NCBI GenBank assembly: GCA_964391015.1
Contig: CAYMKU010000014.1
Location: forward strand, 1-64,000
DNA from: XYD12-FULL-36-8 sp964391015
GTDB taxonomy: Bacteria; Bacteroidota; Ignavibacteria; Ignavibacteriales; Ignavibacteriaceae
Direction of reading: 5' to 3'
DNA length: 64,000 nt
How positions within the stretch are numbered: position 1 is the stretch's first letter; each line of letters starts with the position of its first letter. Positions 36,644-45,082 of this stretch are shown in pieces. A model generated the notes under the pieces. The model was not told the origin of the DNA and made no database searches. It saw only the letters and a program-made list of their open reading frames with translations. Made by a program: the position numbers and the translations under genes.

Positions 36644-37094
36644 ATTGAGCTTTGTGAATGATATATGTTACAACGCCGAAGGAATCAATCTGAGTATCAT
36701 CAGAAATAATGATCGGTTTGTATTCATTATTTGCAGGTGCTAAAAGAATATGGTCTGTTTCCTTCCAAAATTGTTTCACAGTAAATTCTGAATTGACTGC
36801 ACAAACTATGATTGAACCATCTGTAGGTTCGATAGCACGATCAACAATAAGAATATCACCATCGTCAATATTTGCATCCTTCATTGAATAACCCTTAACA
36901 CGGATATAATATGTTGCTGCAGGATGCTGAATAAGATACTCATTGAGATCAAGTGGTAATTCTATATAATCCCCGGCGGGTGATGGAAATCCGGCATTGA
37001 CTTCTGTTAAAATAAATGGAAGTTCTAGTTTGGTGACAGTTTCTGCAGAGAAAAATTCTAAACCCTTTGTCTGTGAAATTTTATTTAGTCCCAT
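36618..37094 (-). CDS. umuD: UmuD-like S24 autopeptidase
   Basis: The protein has 158 residues. NAGFPSPAGDY gives a self-cleavage site between Ala34 and Gly35. The catalytic serine is Ser70 in VKGYSMKDA and the lysine Lys107 in EFTVKQFW. The spacings (35 from cleavage to Ser, 37 from Ser to Lys) equal those of E. coli UmuD. There is no N-terminal HTH, so it is UmuD rather than LexA. RecA-stimulated cleavage would yield UmuD', the partner of UmuC. It heads the umuD-umuC-SRAP operon behind a palindromic operator at 37122-37143. Confidence 0.92.
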   Translation of the reverse strand: MGLNKISQTKGLEFFSAETVTKLELPFILTEVNAGFPSPAGDYIELPLDLNEYLIQHPAATYYIRVKGYSMKDANIDDGDILIVDRAIEPTDGSIIVCAVNSEFTVKQFWKETDHILLAPANNEYKPIIISDDTQIDSFGVVTYIIHKAQYVRPRRLQ

Positions 37095-37121
37095 AATTTG
37101 TTTAAGATTGTTAATAGTATA

Positions 37122-37143
37122 ATACCATACATTTGTATGGTAT
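37122..37143. promoter_or_regulatory. Putative SOS (LexA-type) operator of the umuDC-SRAP operon
   Basis: A perfect inverted repeat with half-site ATACCATACA, a TT centre and the complementary half TGTATGGTAT lies 28 bases upstream of the umuD ATG. A perfect 10-bp dyad right before a DNA-damage operon is best read as the damage-repressor site. Which protein binds it cannot be told here; no lexA is in the window. Confidence 0.7.
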
Positions 37144-37251
37144 AAATTAAAACAAGTTATTAGTTAAGTCAAGAAAAATTAGCAGGGAAAAGATGAATTT
37201 TTGTGAAGTGAAAGGTAATGACACGCAGAGGACAATATAAATTTTTATTTT

Positions 37252-37283
37252 GGCATGGAATCGACCATGCCAGCCATGAAATA
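37252..37283. repeat. GGCATGG/CCATGCC hairpin repeat
   Basis: GGCATGG and CCATGCC flank a short loop, followed by AGCCATGAA. A similar unit with CATGCCAGCCATGAA lies at about 46510-46550, and half of one at 34666-34690. It sits beyond the umuD promoter in the gap to the next operon. Confidence 0.5.
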
Positions 37284-37346
37284 GTTACACACCTGAGGAA
37301 AACGGTAATTAGAAAAAGTGATCAGTTCAGATACTAGCTTAGCGTA

Positions 37347-38480
37347 TTAATTTTTATTTTTATCTTTATAAAATTTTTCTCGCACACCAGAATAAAACTT
37401 TCTAAAACTAGAATGTAGCGCATCATCAATAGAAGAATTGTAATCATAAAAATATATATGAGGGTATAACATATAATCGCTTAGAGTTTTTTGCCAAGCA
37501 TCATTATCCCCGACAAGACGATAAAGGGATTCGGATATAAATAATGCATAGTGGGCAAAAAGAATATAATTATTATTCGTCCAGTTTGTTGAATCAAATG
37601 AGTAGGTTGTATCAATCAGTTGCGGATTACTTTCGACACGTAATGTATAATCCCTGTATAATTCAATAGCTTTTATTTCGCGCTGCAAATTCGTATTGTA
37701 TTTGTAATAGCAGTAACCAGCAATACCAACCATAATGAAAATAACTAAAGAAATTAGTGGAACATTATCCAGGAACTTATTATAGTTACTTTTTTCAAGT
37801 TTGAAATGAACAATATCGGTAGTTGTTATATTCGCCATATTTTTTGATTCCGGAGCATTATTAGCTGTTGTTTGATTTTTTAAAGTTTCAAGTAAAGGTA
37901 GAATAATTTCTTGCTCAAATTCCCAATAATTTCTTTGCCATTGATATTTTAATCGGAAATTTACAATGCTAAATGTTGCTAAAATGGAAAGAAAAAAAAG
38001 GACACCATTCGAAATAAGGTGGAAAGAGTTACCTTGATTGCAATAAATAAAAACTGTTATTGGTATCCCTATGGTTGTTATTAGGATAAAATTACCACTA
38101 AGGTGATACAGTCCACTTTGTAATTCAGTCTTAGTTTTAGATTTTAAATTCGAATTTTCGTACCATTCATAGTATATATGTTCATTTTCTCTTTCGTTGT
38201 CTTTGGGATAGAGTTGCTGATGATTTTTAGCCATTAAATTTGTAGGTAATTTATCAATAAGGTTTTTGAAAGCACGACAAAAATCAAGGGTGTATATAAG
38301 TGTGCCGATTAACAGAGAAAAAACGAATATTAATAAAGATTGTATAGACCATTCGAATGACTTTGCATCTTTTAAAAAAGAATCCTTAAATAGTTCATAT
38401 ACAAGATAAACAGTATAAAAACCAGGAAGTAGAATACGAAATAATGCATACAAGTTGAATTTAGAAATTAAGTCTGACAT
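37347..38480 (-). CDS. Multi-pass membrane protein linked to a restriction-modification operon
   Basis: The protein has 377 residues. I count about five membrane segments: near residues 10-28 (FRILLPGFYTVYLVYEL), 45-68, 125-150, 155-172 and 232-255. The C-terminal 120 residues are soluble, charged and lysine-rich. I do not recognise the family. It is the last gene of a run hsdM-like, hsdS, HEPN protein, membrane protein, starting 16 bases after the HEPN gene. Membrane proteins downstream of nuclease-type defence genes are often effectors that damage the membrane or anchor the system, but nothing in the sequence proves this. It could also be an unrelated passenger. Confidence 0.55.
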   Translation of the reverse strand: MSDLISKFNLYALFRILLPGFYTVYLVYELFKDSFLKDAKSFEWSIQSLLIFVFSLLIGTLIYTLDFCRAFKNLIDKLPTNLMAKNHQQLYPKDNERENEHIYYEWYENSNLKSKTKTELQSGLYHLSGNFILITTIGIPITVFIYCNQGNSFHLISNGVLFFLSILATFSIVNFRLKYQWQRNYWEFEQEIILPLLETLKNQTTANNAPESKNMANITTTDIVHFKLEKSNYNKFLDNVPLISLVIFIMVGIAGYCYYKYNTNLQREIKAIELYRDYTLRVESNPQLIDTTYSFDSTNWTNNNYILFAHYALFISESLYRLVGDNDAWQKTLSDYMLYPHIYFYDYNSSIDDALHSSFRKFYSGVREKFYKDKNKN

Positions 38481-38496
38481 GATATTTCCATGAAAG

Positions 38497-39342
38497 TTAG
38501 GTTATAAGAGAATATTTAGATAAATATTGATCTAATTCGGATTCTAACAAAGTTTTTGCATTATGATAATCTTGTAGAATTCTATCTGATATTTTACGGT
38601 TGTGAGCAACACAATTTCTAACTTTTTCTATTGGTTCAAGCTTATCTTTCAAGCTTGCTAGAAAATCTTTATCATCACTATTAGTAATTGGACTACGATT
38701 TAGTTCATTAAGAAAATCTTCATAAGAATTTCTTTCTTTAATGAGATTTATAAAATCATCTATTTTAGAAGGTAATTTGCGATTATTAAGATTGATGTAT
38801 TGATTAAATAAAAGATGAAAAAATTCATTTTCAAATGAGTTCTTCATCTGATCTTCAGTTGGTGGATCCTTAGAAGTTGATTTTGTTATTTCATCACGCA
38901 ATAATTTAAAGTAATTGTCAGAATATTGATGTAAATATATCATAGTGATGATCCTACGGAGTTTCATTTCAATGTAGAATATCTCATGGAAAAACTTTCG
39001 GTTTTTTTCAAAAAGAGATTCATCTTCAAATTTCACGACATGTTCTATAAGTTCGTCTTCTGCGATAATATAACAAAATTCTTCAATAATAATTTCTGTA
39101 TTTTCAACTTCTTCAGGAATTTCAACGCTGATACCAAGAATATTTCTTTTAATTTCTTCTGGCGTTGTGGAGATGGTTTCACATTCGCGTAAATAATTTA
39201 TTTGTATAAGAGACCCAATGATTGAACTATCTAATTCAACTAAATTATCAACCATGACTTGAGATAATTTTTCGTTAAGCAATTCTTTTATATCATCCAG
39301 AAAATCACCGATCCTACAAACGATTAATAATTCAAAGGTCAT
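38497..39342 (-). CDS. HEPN-domain protein (putative ribonuclease) in a restriction-modification operon
   Basis: The protein has 281 residues, all helical in character. Near the C-terminus VRNCVAHNRKI contains Arg242 and His247, the R-X4-H motif that marks catalytic HEPN RNases, in the context typical of Swt1-like or Apea-like HEPN domains. The N-terminal 230 residues are acidic and I do not recognise them. The start overlaps the hsdS stop by four bases (ATGA), so translation is coupled to the specificity subunit, which argues for a shared function. HEPN proteins serve as toxins or defence RNases in many systems. A pure binding role remains possible because the motif alone does not prove activity. 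Confidence 0.65.
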   Translation of the reverse strand: MTFELLIVCRIGDFLDDIKELLNEKLSQVMVDNLVELDSSIIGSLIQINYLRECETISTTPEEIKRNILGISVEIPEEVENTEIIIEEFCYIIAEDELIEHVVKFEDESLFEKNRKFFHEIFYIEMKLRRIITMIYLHQYSDNYFKLLRDEITKSTSKDPPTEDQMKNSFENEFFHLLFNQYINLNNRKLPSKIDDFINLIKERNSYEDFLNELNRSPITNSDDKDFLASLKDKLEPIEKVRNCVAHNRKISDRILQDYHNAKTLLESELDQYLSKYSLIT

Positions 39343-40736
39343 TTTACACCTTCAAGTAGTTGTTCTTCAAACAATTTTTTTGCGTTTTGCCATTCTGTTT
39401 CGGCTTCTGCTTTTAATTTATTTGCTTTTTCTTTTCTCCGATTAACTTCGTTTATTATTTCTTGTTGAATTTCTTTTTTAGGAACAATTACAGGTATTTG
39501 AGCAATCTCATCAAGGTTTATATTTGCTCTTGCAACTGGACGTTTGAAATAATCTAAAATCATTTGACCAAGTGATGATTTTAAATACCAACATAAATAT
39601 TGTGGTAAAACTTCCAGATCTGAAATAGAAACTGCTGCAATGGCTTGATTAATATTTGCTTCGTCTTCAAATTCATAAACACCAACTTGACCGATTGTAG
39701 CACCAACGATTGCAATAAGAACATCATTCTTTTTCAATTGGGAACGTTTTAAAGAAATACGATGTATTTCTTCTTTAATATGAATTTCACTTTTGGGTGT
39801 TACACATCCATCAGGTGTTATTTCGCCACTTCTAATAAACCTAATACCATTTGGAGATTCTATATAGGCTTCGCCACCAGAAAGTGGAGTACTACCAGAG
39901 ATGATTCTATATGTAATGCTTTTTATTGAATGAGAGTTGTATTTTCTTTCAGAGAGTTTATCAAATAGATTGCGGAAGTGAGATTGATTTGAATAAGAAT
40001 CAATTCTATTATTTAATAATGACTTTGTTATTGCATAGCTTTGAATTCTTAATTTGGCAGGTAATACAAAATCAAGTTTATCAAGTATATATTCATCCAA
40101 TCCCTTTAATAATTCTTCGGCTTTCGCTAAAGTAATTGTTTTCTTTACTTGCGCTTCTTCAATTTGTTTACAAAGTTCATTCTGGATTGTCAAAGATGGA
40201 AGAGGGATTTCTAAAGACTTGAATTCTTCTTTATTGATATTTGGTTGACCAGCAGGTCTTTGAATTCTTTGAATCCAATAATTATATGCTTCTGTTTTTG
40301 TAAAAAAATAAACAAACTTAGGACTAGCTTTTGATGGATCAATTTTGAATCTTATACAATAACCAGCGAAAATAGCTTCTTTTGATAAATCTTCATGAAT
40401 ATATGTTTTTCCTACTGTTGCACCACTCCGAGCGAACAGAAGATCATCTTTATTTAAGATGAATTCTTTTCTTGTTTCTTCAGCCGTCATATACTCATTA
40501 TCACTTGGAATGCCATCTTCTCCAAAATCTGTTATTCGAATATATCTTATATCTGTTTTCTTGGTAATAGGGATTGCACGAGAAGGTGAACCATAGGAAG
40601 GTTCTTCAGTAACAATATTAGAAAGAATTACACTCTGGTATGCCCATTTGAATTTCGTCTTCATCGCAAAATATTTTGCGTCGAATCGAGTCTCGATTTC
40701 GCCCCGCTTAATAGCAAAGCAGTGAATAGAATTCAC
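39339..40736 (-). CDS. hsdS: Type I-style specificity subunit (HsdS)
   Basis: The protein has 465 residues with the two-fold HsdS layout. The first target-recognition half spans about 30-190 with DLLFARSGATVGK and PAGQPNINKEEFKSLEIPLP. A helical spacer (EEAQVKKTITLAKAEELLKG) follows. The second half spans about 255-430 with DVLIAIVGATIGQVG and RPVARANINLDEIAQIPVIVP, then a closing coiled coil (NRRKEKANKLKAEAETEW). It would set the bipartite DNA target for the methylase encoded 11 bases upstream. The start looks to be GTG. No separate HsdR translocase is present in the window. Confidence 0.88.
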   Translation of the reverse strand: MNSIHCFAIKRGEIETRFDAKYFAMKTKFKWAYQSVILSNIVTEEPSYGSPSRAIPITKKTDIRYIRITDFGEDGIPSDNEYMTAEETRKEFILNKDDLLFARSGATVGKTYIHEDLSKEAIFAGYCIRFKIDPSKASPKFVYFFTKTEAYNYWIQRIQRPAGQPNINKEEFKSLEIPLPSLTIQNELCKQIEEAQVKKTITLAKAEELLKGLDEYILDKLDFVLPAKLRIQSYAITKSLLNNRIDSYSNQSHFRNLFDKLSERKYNSHSIKSITYRIISGSTPLSGGEAYIESPNGIRFIRSGEITPDGCVTPKSEIHIKEEIHRISLKRSQLKKNDVLIAIVGATIGQVGVYEFEDEANINQAIAAVSISDLEVLPQYLCWYLKSSLGQMILDYFKRPVARANINLDEIAQIPVIVPKKEIQQEIINEVNRRKEKANKLKAEAETEWQNAKKLFEEQLLEGVK

Positions 40737-40747
40737 TTCAGCGGGGC

Positions 40748-42790
40748 TTAGACGAAAAAAAGTGTAGGGTTGGTTTGGAATTCTTTATACTTGCCAACCA
40801 AGCCGGTATTCGTAATTACCTCTCTATGTTTTTCTGTCCAATCGTGATTTTTGGGATCAGCTTGGTTCCATTCGTAATAAACTCTGTAATCAAAAAGATC
40901 GCAACGGTGGATTTCAGTTTTTTCTTTTAGCGGTTCTTCTTTTTCAACAATTATTTCAAATGTTTTTCTTCCGGCAGCATCGTAACCTATATTTTCCGCA
41001 AGAGCCATAAAGATAGGTTCATCATCGTTTACGGGCTCACCTTCTTCCAGCTTACGCATAAATACAATGCTTGCTTTAACTCCGGCATCGTAGTGAGCAA
41101 AAGCAAATTGAGGGAGACTAACAACCGATAGAATTTGAAAATGTTCTAAAAGCCAATCGCGAACACCTTGAAGAGATGAATTAGTAAGAACTCCATCGGG
41201 TAAAACAATAGCAACTTTACCAACACCGGGTTTAAGAAAATTCCAAACCCTTTCGAGAAAGAGAATTTCGGTCTTTACACTTGCTCTTGCTTTTACAGAT
41301 TTAGCTCCGCGTTTAATATCAGTTTCGGATTGAGTAGATTCATCCGGCTCCGTTCCGGTTGTAGATTTACCGAGATAATTTCTTAGTTCGAATTGTTCTA
41401 TGTAACCTTCTCCTTTTTCGGTCCTTTTAATTACGGACCCGAACGGAGGATTTGTTAAGACCAAGTCGAAAGTATTTTGTTTTAGTTTTTTGTTCTTCTC
41501 TTTAATGTTAACAAAAAAATCGAGAGCATCGTTACCAACAATATTTGTATGCCCGTCATCGTGAATAATCATATTCATTTTGGCAACGCGGCTAAGTTCA
41601 TCGTTAATTTCCAATCCGTATAAATTATTTTTAGCAAAGTCGTGCCAATAGCGGAAATGTTCTTGCCGTTCTTCGGGATCGTCTTGGTAATTAGGAAATT
41701 GGCGATTAGCTTGATTACGGATGAAATCGAGTGAGTAAAGCAAGAAGCCGCCGGAACCGCAAGCGGGATCGAGAATCAGATCATCGGCAGTGGGGTTTAT
41801 CATATTAACAGAAAAAGCTATTAACTCACGCGGAGTAAAATACTGACCGAAATCTCCTTTGAAGAAGCCACCCATAAATTCTTCGAAGGCAACGCCTTTT
41901 GTATCAAGGTCGGTTTTGCTTAAACTAATTCCTTCAAGATGCTCAACAACTTGGGCTAAAATTTTTGATTCAACATTAATGCTTTCAGTAAAAACATCGG
42001 GTTCTCTTTTTTGTTCGGTTTTATACAACTCAAGAATTCTTTGAGCGAGTTCTTCATCGGGTTCTTCGGTTCTTCTTTGGAATTCGTATGGATCGCCTTT
42101 CACACGTTTACGGTTCATTTCGTCTTTAATCTTTACAAAGATAATTTTTGAGAATTCACCGAAGGCGGTTATAGGGCTTCGCTTTCCACCTTCCCAAAGC
42201 GTTTGATGGCATTTGCGGATAACTGAACGGAGTTCATCGCGCGGAATAGCCGATAGATCTTGACCTTTCAAGCCTTTGTAAAACCTGAATTCAGGTGGTT
42301 TTCCGTATCTAATTGGAAGATCAGCAATGATATTTTTCTTACGTTCTTGCGGTTTGTGTTTGGAGAAATCGAAGAATCTTCTTGTAGAACCGGAAACAAC
42401 ACCGGCAAATGGAGCGCCAAGACTTGCGCGGTTACCACAAACTTGCTCAATGGCTTGTAAAAATTCAGCATCACTAATTCCGTCTTTCTTACATTCAATT
42501 ACGATGAATGGCTCTTTCTTTTCATCGTCTTTGTAGATAACCAAATCAGCCCTATCACTAGGAGTTCTGCGAGGAACTTCAACTTCAAAATCAATTTTAT
42601 CCGGGTTGTATTCGTAACGAAGAATTAGCTCAGCCCAAAATTCAGCTCGAACTTTTTCTTCGGGATCACTAAATCTTTCCGAGTGATCGGCAGTTCGATA
42701 TTGAATTTTTTGGTTTTTGCCTTCACCAACAATTGAAGAGTGATTAAGTTTGCATGCTTGTTCAAGGTAGGTTATTTTTTTTTCTTCCAT
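40748..42790 (-). CDS. Fused PD-(D/E)xK nuclease and N6-adenine methylase, BcgI-like or HsdM
   Basis: The frame can open at a TTG at 42805, but ATG at 42790 is preceded by GGGAG at a good distance, giving 680 residues. Residues about 20-160 match an HsdR N-terminal-type domain: RADLVIY supplies an aspartate near 78 and VIECKKDG an E-x-K near 93, the PD-(D/E)xK nuclease core. Residues about 300-600 are an N6-adenine methylase: DPACGSGGF near 340 binds AdoMet and TNPPFGS near 445 is the catalytic NPPF. Nuclease and methylase in one chain, with a separate HsdS and no HsdR, is the plan of type IIB BcgI-type enzymes. It could instead be an HsdM with an inactive N-terminal domain. Operon: this gene, hsdS, HEPN, membrane protein. 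Confidence 0.82.
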   Translation of the reverse strand: MEEKKITYLEQACKLNHSSIVGEGKNQKIQYRTADHSERFSDPEEKVRAEFWAELILRYEYNPDKIDFEVEVPRRTPSDRADLVIYKDDEKKEPFIVIECKKDGISDAEFLQAIEQVCGNRASLGAPFAGVVSGSTRRFFDFSKHKPQERKKNIIADLPIRYGKPPEFRFYKGLKGQDLSAIPRDELRSVIRKCHQTLWEGGKRSPITAFGEFSKIIFVKIKDEMNRKRVKGDPYEFQRRTEEPDEELAQRILELYKTEQKREPDVFTESINVESKILAQVVEHLEGISLSKTDLDTKGVAFEEFMGGFFKGDFGQYFTPRELIAFSVNMINPTADDLILDPACGSGGFLLYSLDFIRNQANRQFPNYQDDPEERQEHFRYWHDFAKNNLYGLEINDELSRVAKMNMIIHDDGHTNIVGNDALDFFVNIKEKNKKLKQNTFDLVLTNPPFGSVIKRTEKGEGYIEQFELRNYLGKSTTGTEPDESTQSETDIKRGAKSVKARASVKTEILFLERVWNFLKPGVGKVAIVLPDGVLTNSSLQGVRDWLLEHFQILSVVSLPQFAFAHYDAGVKASIVFMRKLEEGEPVNDDEPIFMALAENIGYDAAGRKTFEIIVEKEEPLKEKTEIHRCDLFDYRVYYEWNQADPKNHDWTEKHREVITNTGLVGKYKEFQTNPTLFFV

Positions 42791-42912
42791 GAGATTAACT
42801 CCCAATTAAACAGATGTGTAAGAAGTAGAAATAGCATTTATCAAAACGAACTATATTTAAATTTAAGAAGAAATATTTAATAAAAATAGGGTCGAACCAT
42901 TTTGGAAATGAA

Positions 42913-43914
42913 TTAAATATCTTTTAACTGCGGAGCGTACAAAGCGTAGTCAATAGTAATTCTATTAGCTGCGTTATTTAGCCAAGCAGCTTCATCATGG
43001 GATTTATTTATTATGGCTTGTGTATTCAAGGCACCGAGAGAAGAGTTAATTAACTCAAGCGTTGCCTTTTCGCTTTCGGTAAAGATAGAAGGATTGAAAG
43101 ATTGGCAGGGCGAGAATTTATCCACTTCCCTTTCCTGGAAAGATTCGATATCGGAACAAATAAAATTTTCACTTTCAAGCAAGCCGAAGATTAGCTTATA
43201 ATTATCTGGTACAGGACCCATATTAATAGCGGCATATTCGCATCCGGAAATTGAATGACCGAAATATTTGAAGTGGGTGAAGTCAGCATAAAACAGAAGC
43301 TTATTTAACTTAGTTTTATAGGGTGCAACGTTTAGGAAATAGATAACCATATTAGCGAACTTGTGAAAGTCGGGGGCAGTAAAGCCAGTCGAGGAACTAG
43401 GAATAATTGCCTGAGGGAATAACATTTTTATAAGGGAAAATTTATTAGCATCAGCGATATTTTTTTCTATCTTTCTGATAAGCTCATCCAATAATTTATC
43501 GGAATCATCTTTTATATTTTCAAGAACGATGTCTTTAAAAGATTTAGGATTTAGGAGCAGCTTAAGCAGCATAGCATTGGCATTAGAAGGCATCTCACCA
43601 TTTTCATAAAGACGGTATTGATTTGGGCCAAAACCGAGAAGCTCGGACATTTTGGTTTGAGATAAATTATAACTCTCGCGGATTTTTATTAGCTGTTCCG
43701 GAAATGGTATTTGATATTTTTCACGGTACTTATTATGGAGCAAGTTTAAATTGTATTCATCAACATCATTATTAGTAAAGGAATGATTGCACTTACTGCA
43801 CTGGTAGAGCTGTTCAATTAGATCAAACTTTTCACTTCGATATGTACGCTTTTTTTGTTCTGCTTCTAAGTGAGATTGACCATCACAGATAGGACAGTCT
43901 ATAATAGGTTTCAT
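42913..43914 (-). CDS. Zinc-ribbon/HTH/Panacea (DUF4065) antitoxin-like regulator
   Basis: The protein has 333 residues. CPIC at 7-10 and CSKC at 39-42 form an MqsA-type zinc ribbon. An Xre-type helix-turn-helix spans about 77-110 (LSQTKMSELLGFGPNQYRLYENG). Residues about 195-320 match the SocA-like Panacea domain (LNKLLFYADFTHFKYFG, GPVPDNYKLIF). Proteins with this order are antitoxins or DNA-binding regulators; Panacea domains neutralise many toxin types. No toxin-sized gene is adjacent. The next gene downstream, 122 bases away on the same strand, is the nuclease-methylase fusion, so control of that operon is a reasonable inference. Confidence 0.82.
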   Translation of the reverse strand: MKPIIDCPICDGQSHLEAEQKKRTYRSEKFDLIEQLYQCSKCNHSFTNNDVDEYNLNLLHNKYREKYQIPFPEQLIKIRESYNLSQTKMSELLGFGPNQYRLYENGEMPSNANAMLLKLLLNPKSFKDIVLENIKDDSDKLLDELIRKIEKNIADANKFSLIKMLFPQAIIPSSSTGFTAPDFHKFANMVIYFLNVAPYKTKLNKLLFYADFTHFKYFGHSISGCEYAAINMGPVPDNYKLIFGLLESENFICSDIESFQEREVDKFSPCQSFNPSIFTESEKATLELINSSLGALNTQAIINKSHDEAAWLNNAANRITIDYALYAPQLKDI

Positions 43915-44043
43915 AGAGAACCTTCCTAATAATTAGATATGTAATATGCATGTGCTGATATGAAATGATTTTCAAAAACCAGGCTTCAGTGCAAAATCAG
44001 CCCCAATAATGGCTAAAGCCAGGGTTCATTTTATTCGTTCTAT

Positions 44044-44063
44044 CCCCGCCATGAATGGCGGGG
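44044..44063. repeat. CCCCGCCAT/ATGGCGGGG hairpin
   Basis: Perfect 9-bp arms enclose a GA loop. The unit is GC-rich in an AT-rich setting and no T-run or gene end is near, so it looks like a dispersed repeat, not a terminator. Confidence 0.65.
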
Positions 44064-44189
44064 TTAAAGCATAGGAATTTTGTGCAAGGATTTTAATAGT
44101 GTACGCTGCGCTGTACTTATGTTCACCCAAACGAAATAAAAACAAGGATAATTTTGAACCGTATAATAAACAGGTACGCGACATCTTTA

Positions 44190-44244
44190 CAAAATAAATT
44201 GAACTCTCTCTAATCTCTCCCTTGCGAAGGGAGAGACTTATATT
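44190..44244 (+). repeat. GAACTC-hairpin dispersed repeat, copy B
   Basis: AAATAAATTGAACTC leads to the stem TCTCTCCCTT/AAGGGAGAGA with a GCG loop, then CTTATATTC. Relative to copy A the T-to-C change in the left arm is matched by A-to-G in the right arm. Confidence 0.75.
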
Positions 44245-44574
44245 CAAACATGGCTTTGCATTTAAAATTCTGTCTTTATTTTGAAAATTTACTTAATATC
44301 TTAGCCTGTTTTAAATAAGGATAATTTTGAGTGGGAAATATAGTACAAGGATACTTAACTTGCAACTTAATAATGGATACATAATGGGTTAATGGTAAAA
44401 ATAATAAATAATATTCCACTAAAAGGTTGTTTTTTATTAAAAATATTATCATATTGGAAGCGAAGAAAGCAGTAAGAATTACTGTTTGAGACTTTTTTGA
44501 ATTACTGCGGATTCAACTCTTATTCTAATGGTATTAGTCGGGAAGAAAGAAAGAAACAACAAAAAATATCATGG

Positions 44575-44594
44575 ATTCCCGTTTTCACGGGAAT
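44575..44594. repeat. ATTCCCGT/ACGGGAAT hairpin
   Basis: Perfect 8-bp arms enclose a TTTC loop. It is the type of short palindrome seen as dispersed repeats in many bacterial genomes. No gene end is near it. Confidence 0.55.
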
Positions 44595-44641
44595 GATGTG
44601 AATAATTAAATCATATATCAATCAACAAAAGAGAGATCATT

Positions 44642-44981
44642 ATGAAAAAAAATGCACACATCTTATTTAATAAAAATATATGGATGAGCCATGAAAGAAA
44701 AAAACCAATTAATAACAGCAGAGAATTTTCAGCAGTGGGCTGAACTCTGCAGCATTGATTATAGTACATATTCCATAGAAGTAAGTTCACCAGATGCTTA
44801 TTTCAGAGATTATGTAAATTACCCACCAATTAACTATTGGGAATGGTTCGTAATTCCCAGTGAGTTAACATTCAAACCTGCCTCGCAAATAATATTTAAG
44901 CCACGCGTATTAAAACAAACGAACTTCAAAACAAAACCACTTTTATTCTGCAATCGGACAATCATACCGTTACGGATTTGA
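44642..44981 (+). pseudogene. Possible small gene of 96 residues (44691-44981), perhaps frameshifted at its start
   Basis: An ATG at 44691 opens 96 residues (MKEKNQLITAENFQQW) without a clear ribosome site. Just before it, an ATG at 44642, preceded by AGAGAGATC, opens a 34-codon frame (MKKNAHILF) that runs into the first one in another frame. The overlap suggests either two short peptides or a single gene with a frameshift near 44690. The protein is rich in aromatic residues (PPINYWEWFVIP) and I recognise no family. It sits at the head of a small block with genes at 45083 and 46090 that looks like mobile-element debris. Confidence 0.35.
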
Positions 44982-45082
44982 GCATTAAAATTCATAATAC
45001 TAAGCACTATAATTGAGTATGATTAAACAAATGCAACATTCGCAAAGAATAATAATAAGCGAAAGAAGAAGAGTGAGTTTAA

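Larger units (their letters stand above)
43915..44641. other. Repeat-bearing intergenic region
   Basis: This stretch of about 730 bases has no convincing gene. It contains a CCCCGCCAT hairpin (44044-44063), copy B of the GAACTC hairpin family (44190-44244) and an ATTCCCGT hairpin (44575-44594). Confidence 0.6.

Noticed and set aside
40748..42790. Ordinary type I restriction system
   Set aside because: No HsdR translocase gene lies in or next to the operon, and the methylase itself carries a nuclease-type domain.
44026..44247. Possible 73-residue toxin gene upstream of the Panacea protein
   Set aside because: The frame covers two hairpin repeats, has no ribosome site and gives no recognisable toxin sequence.
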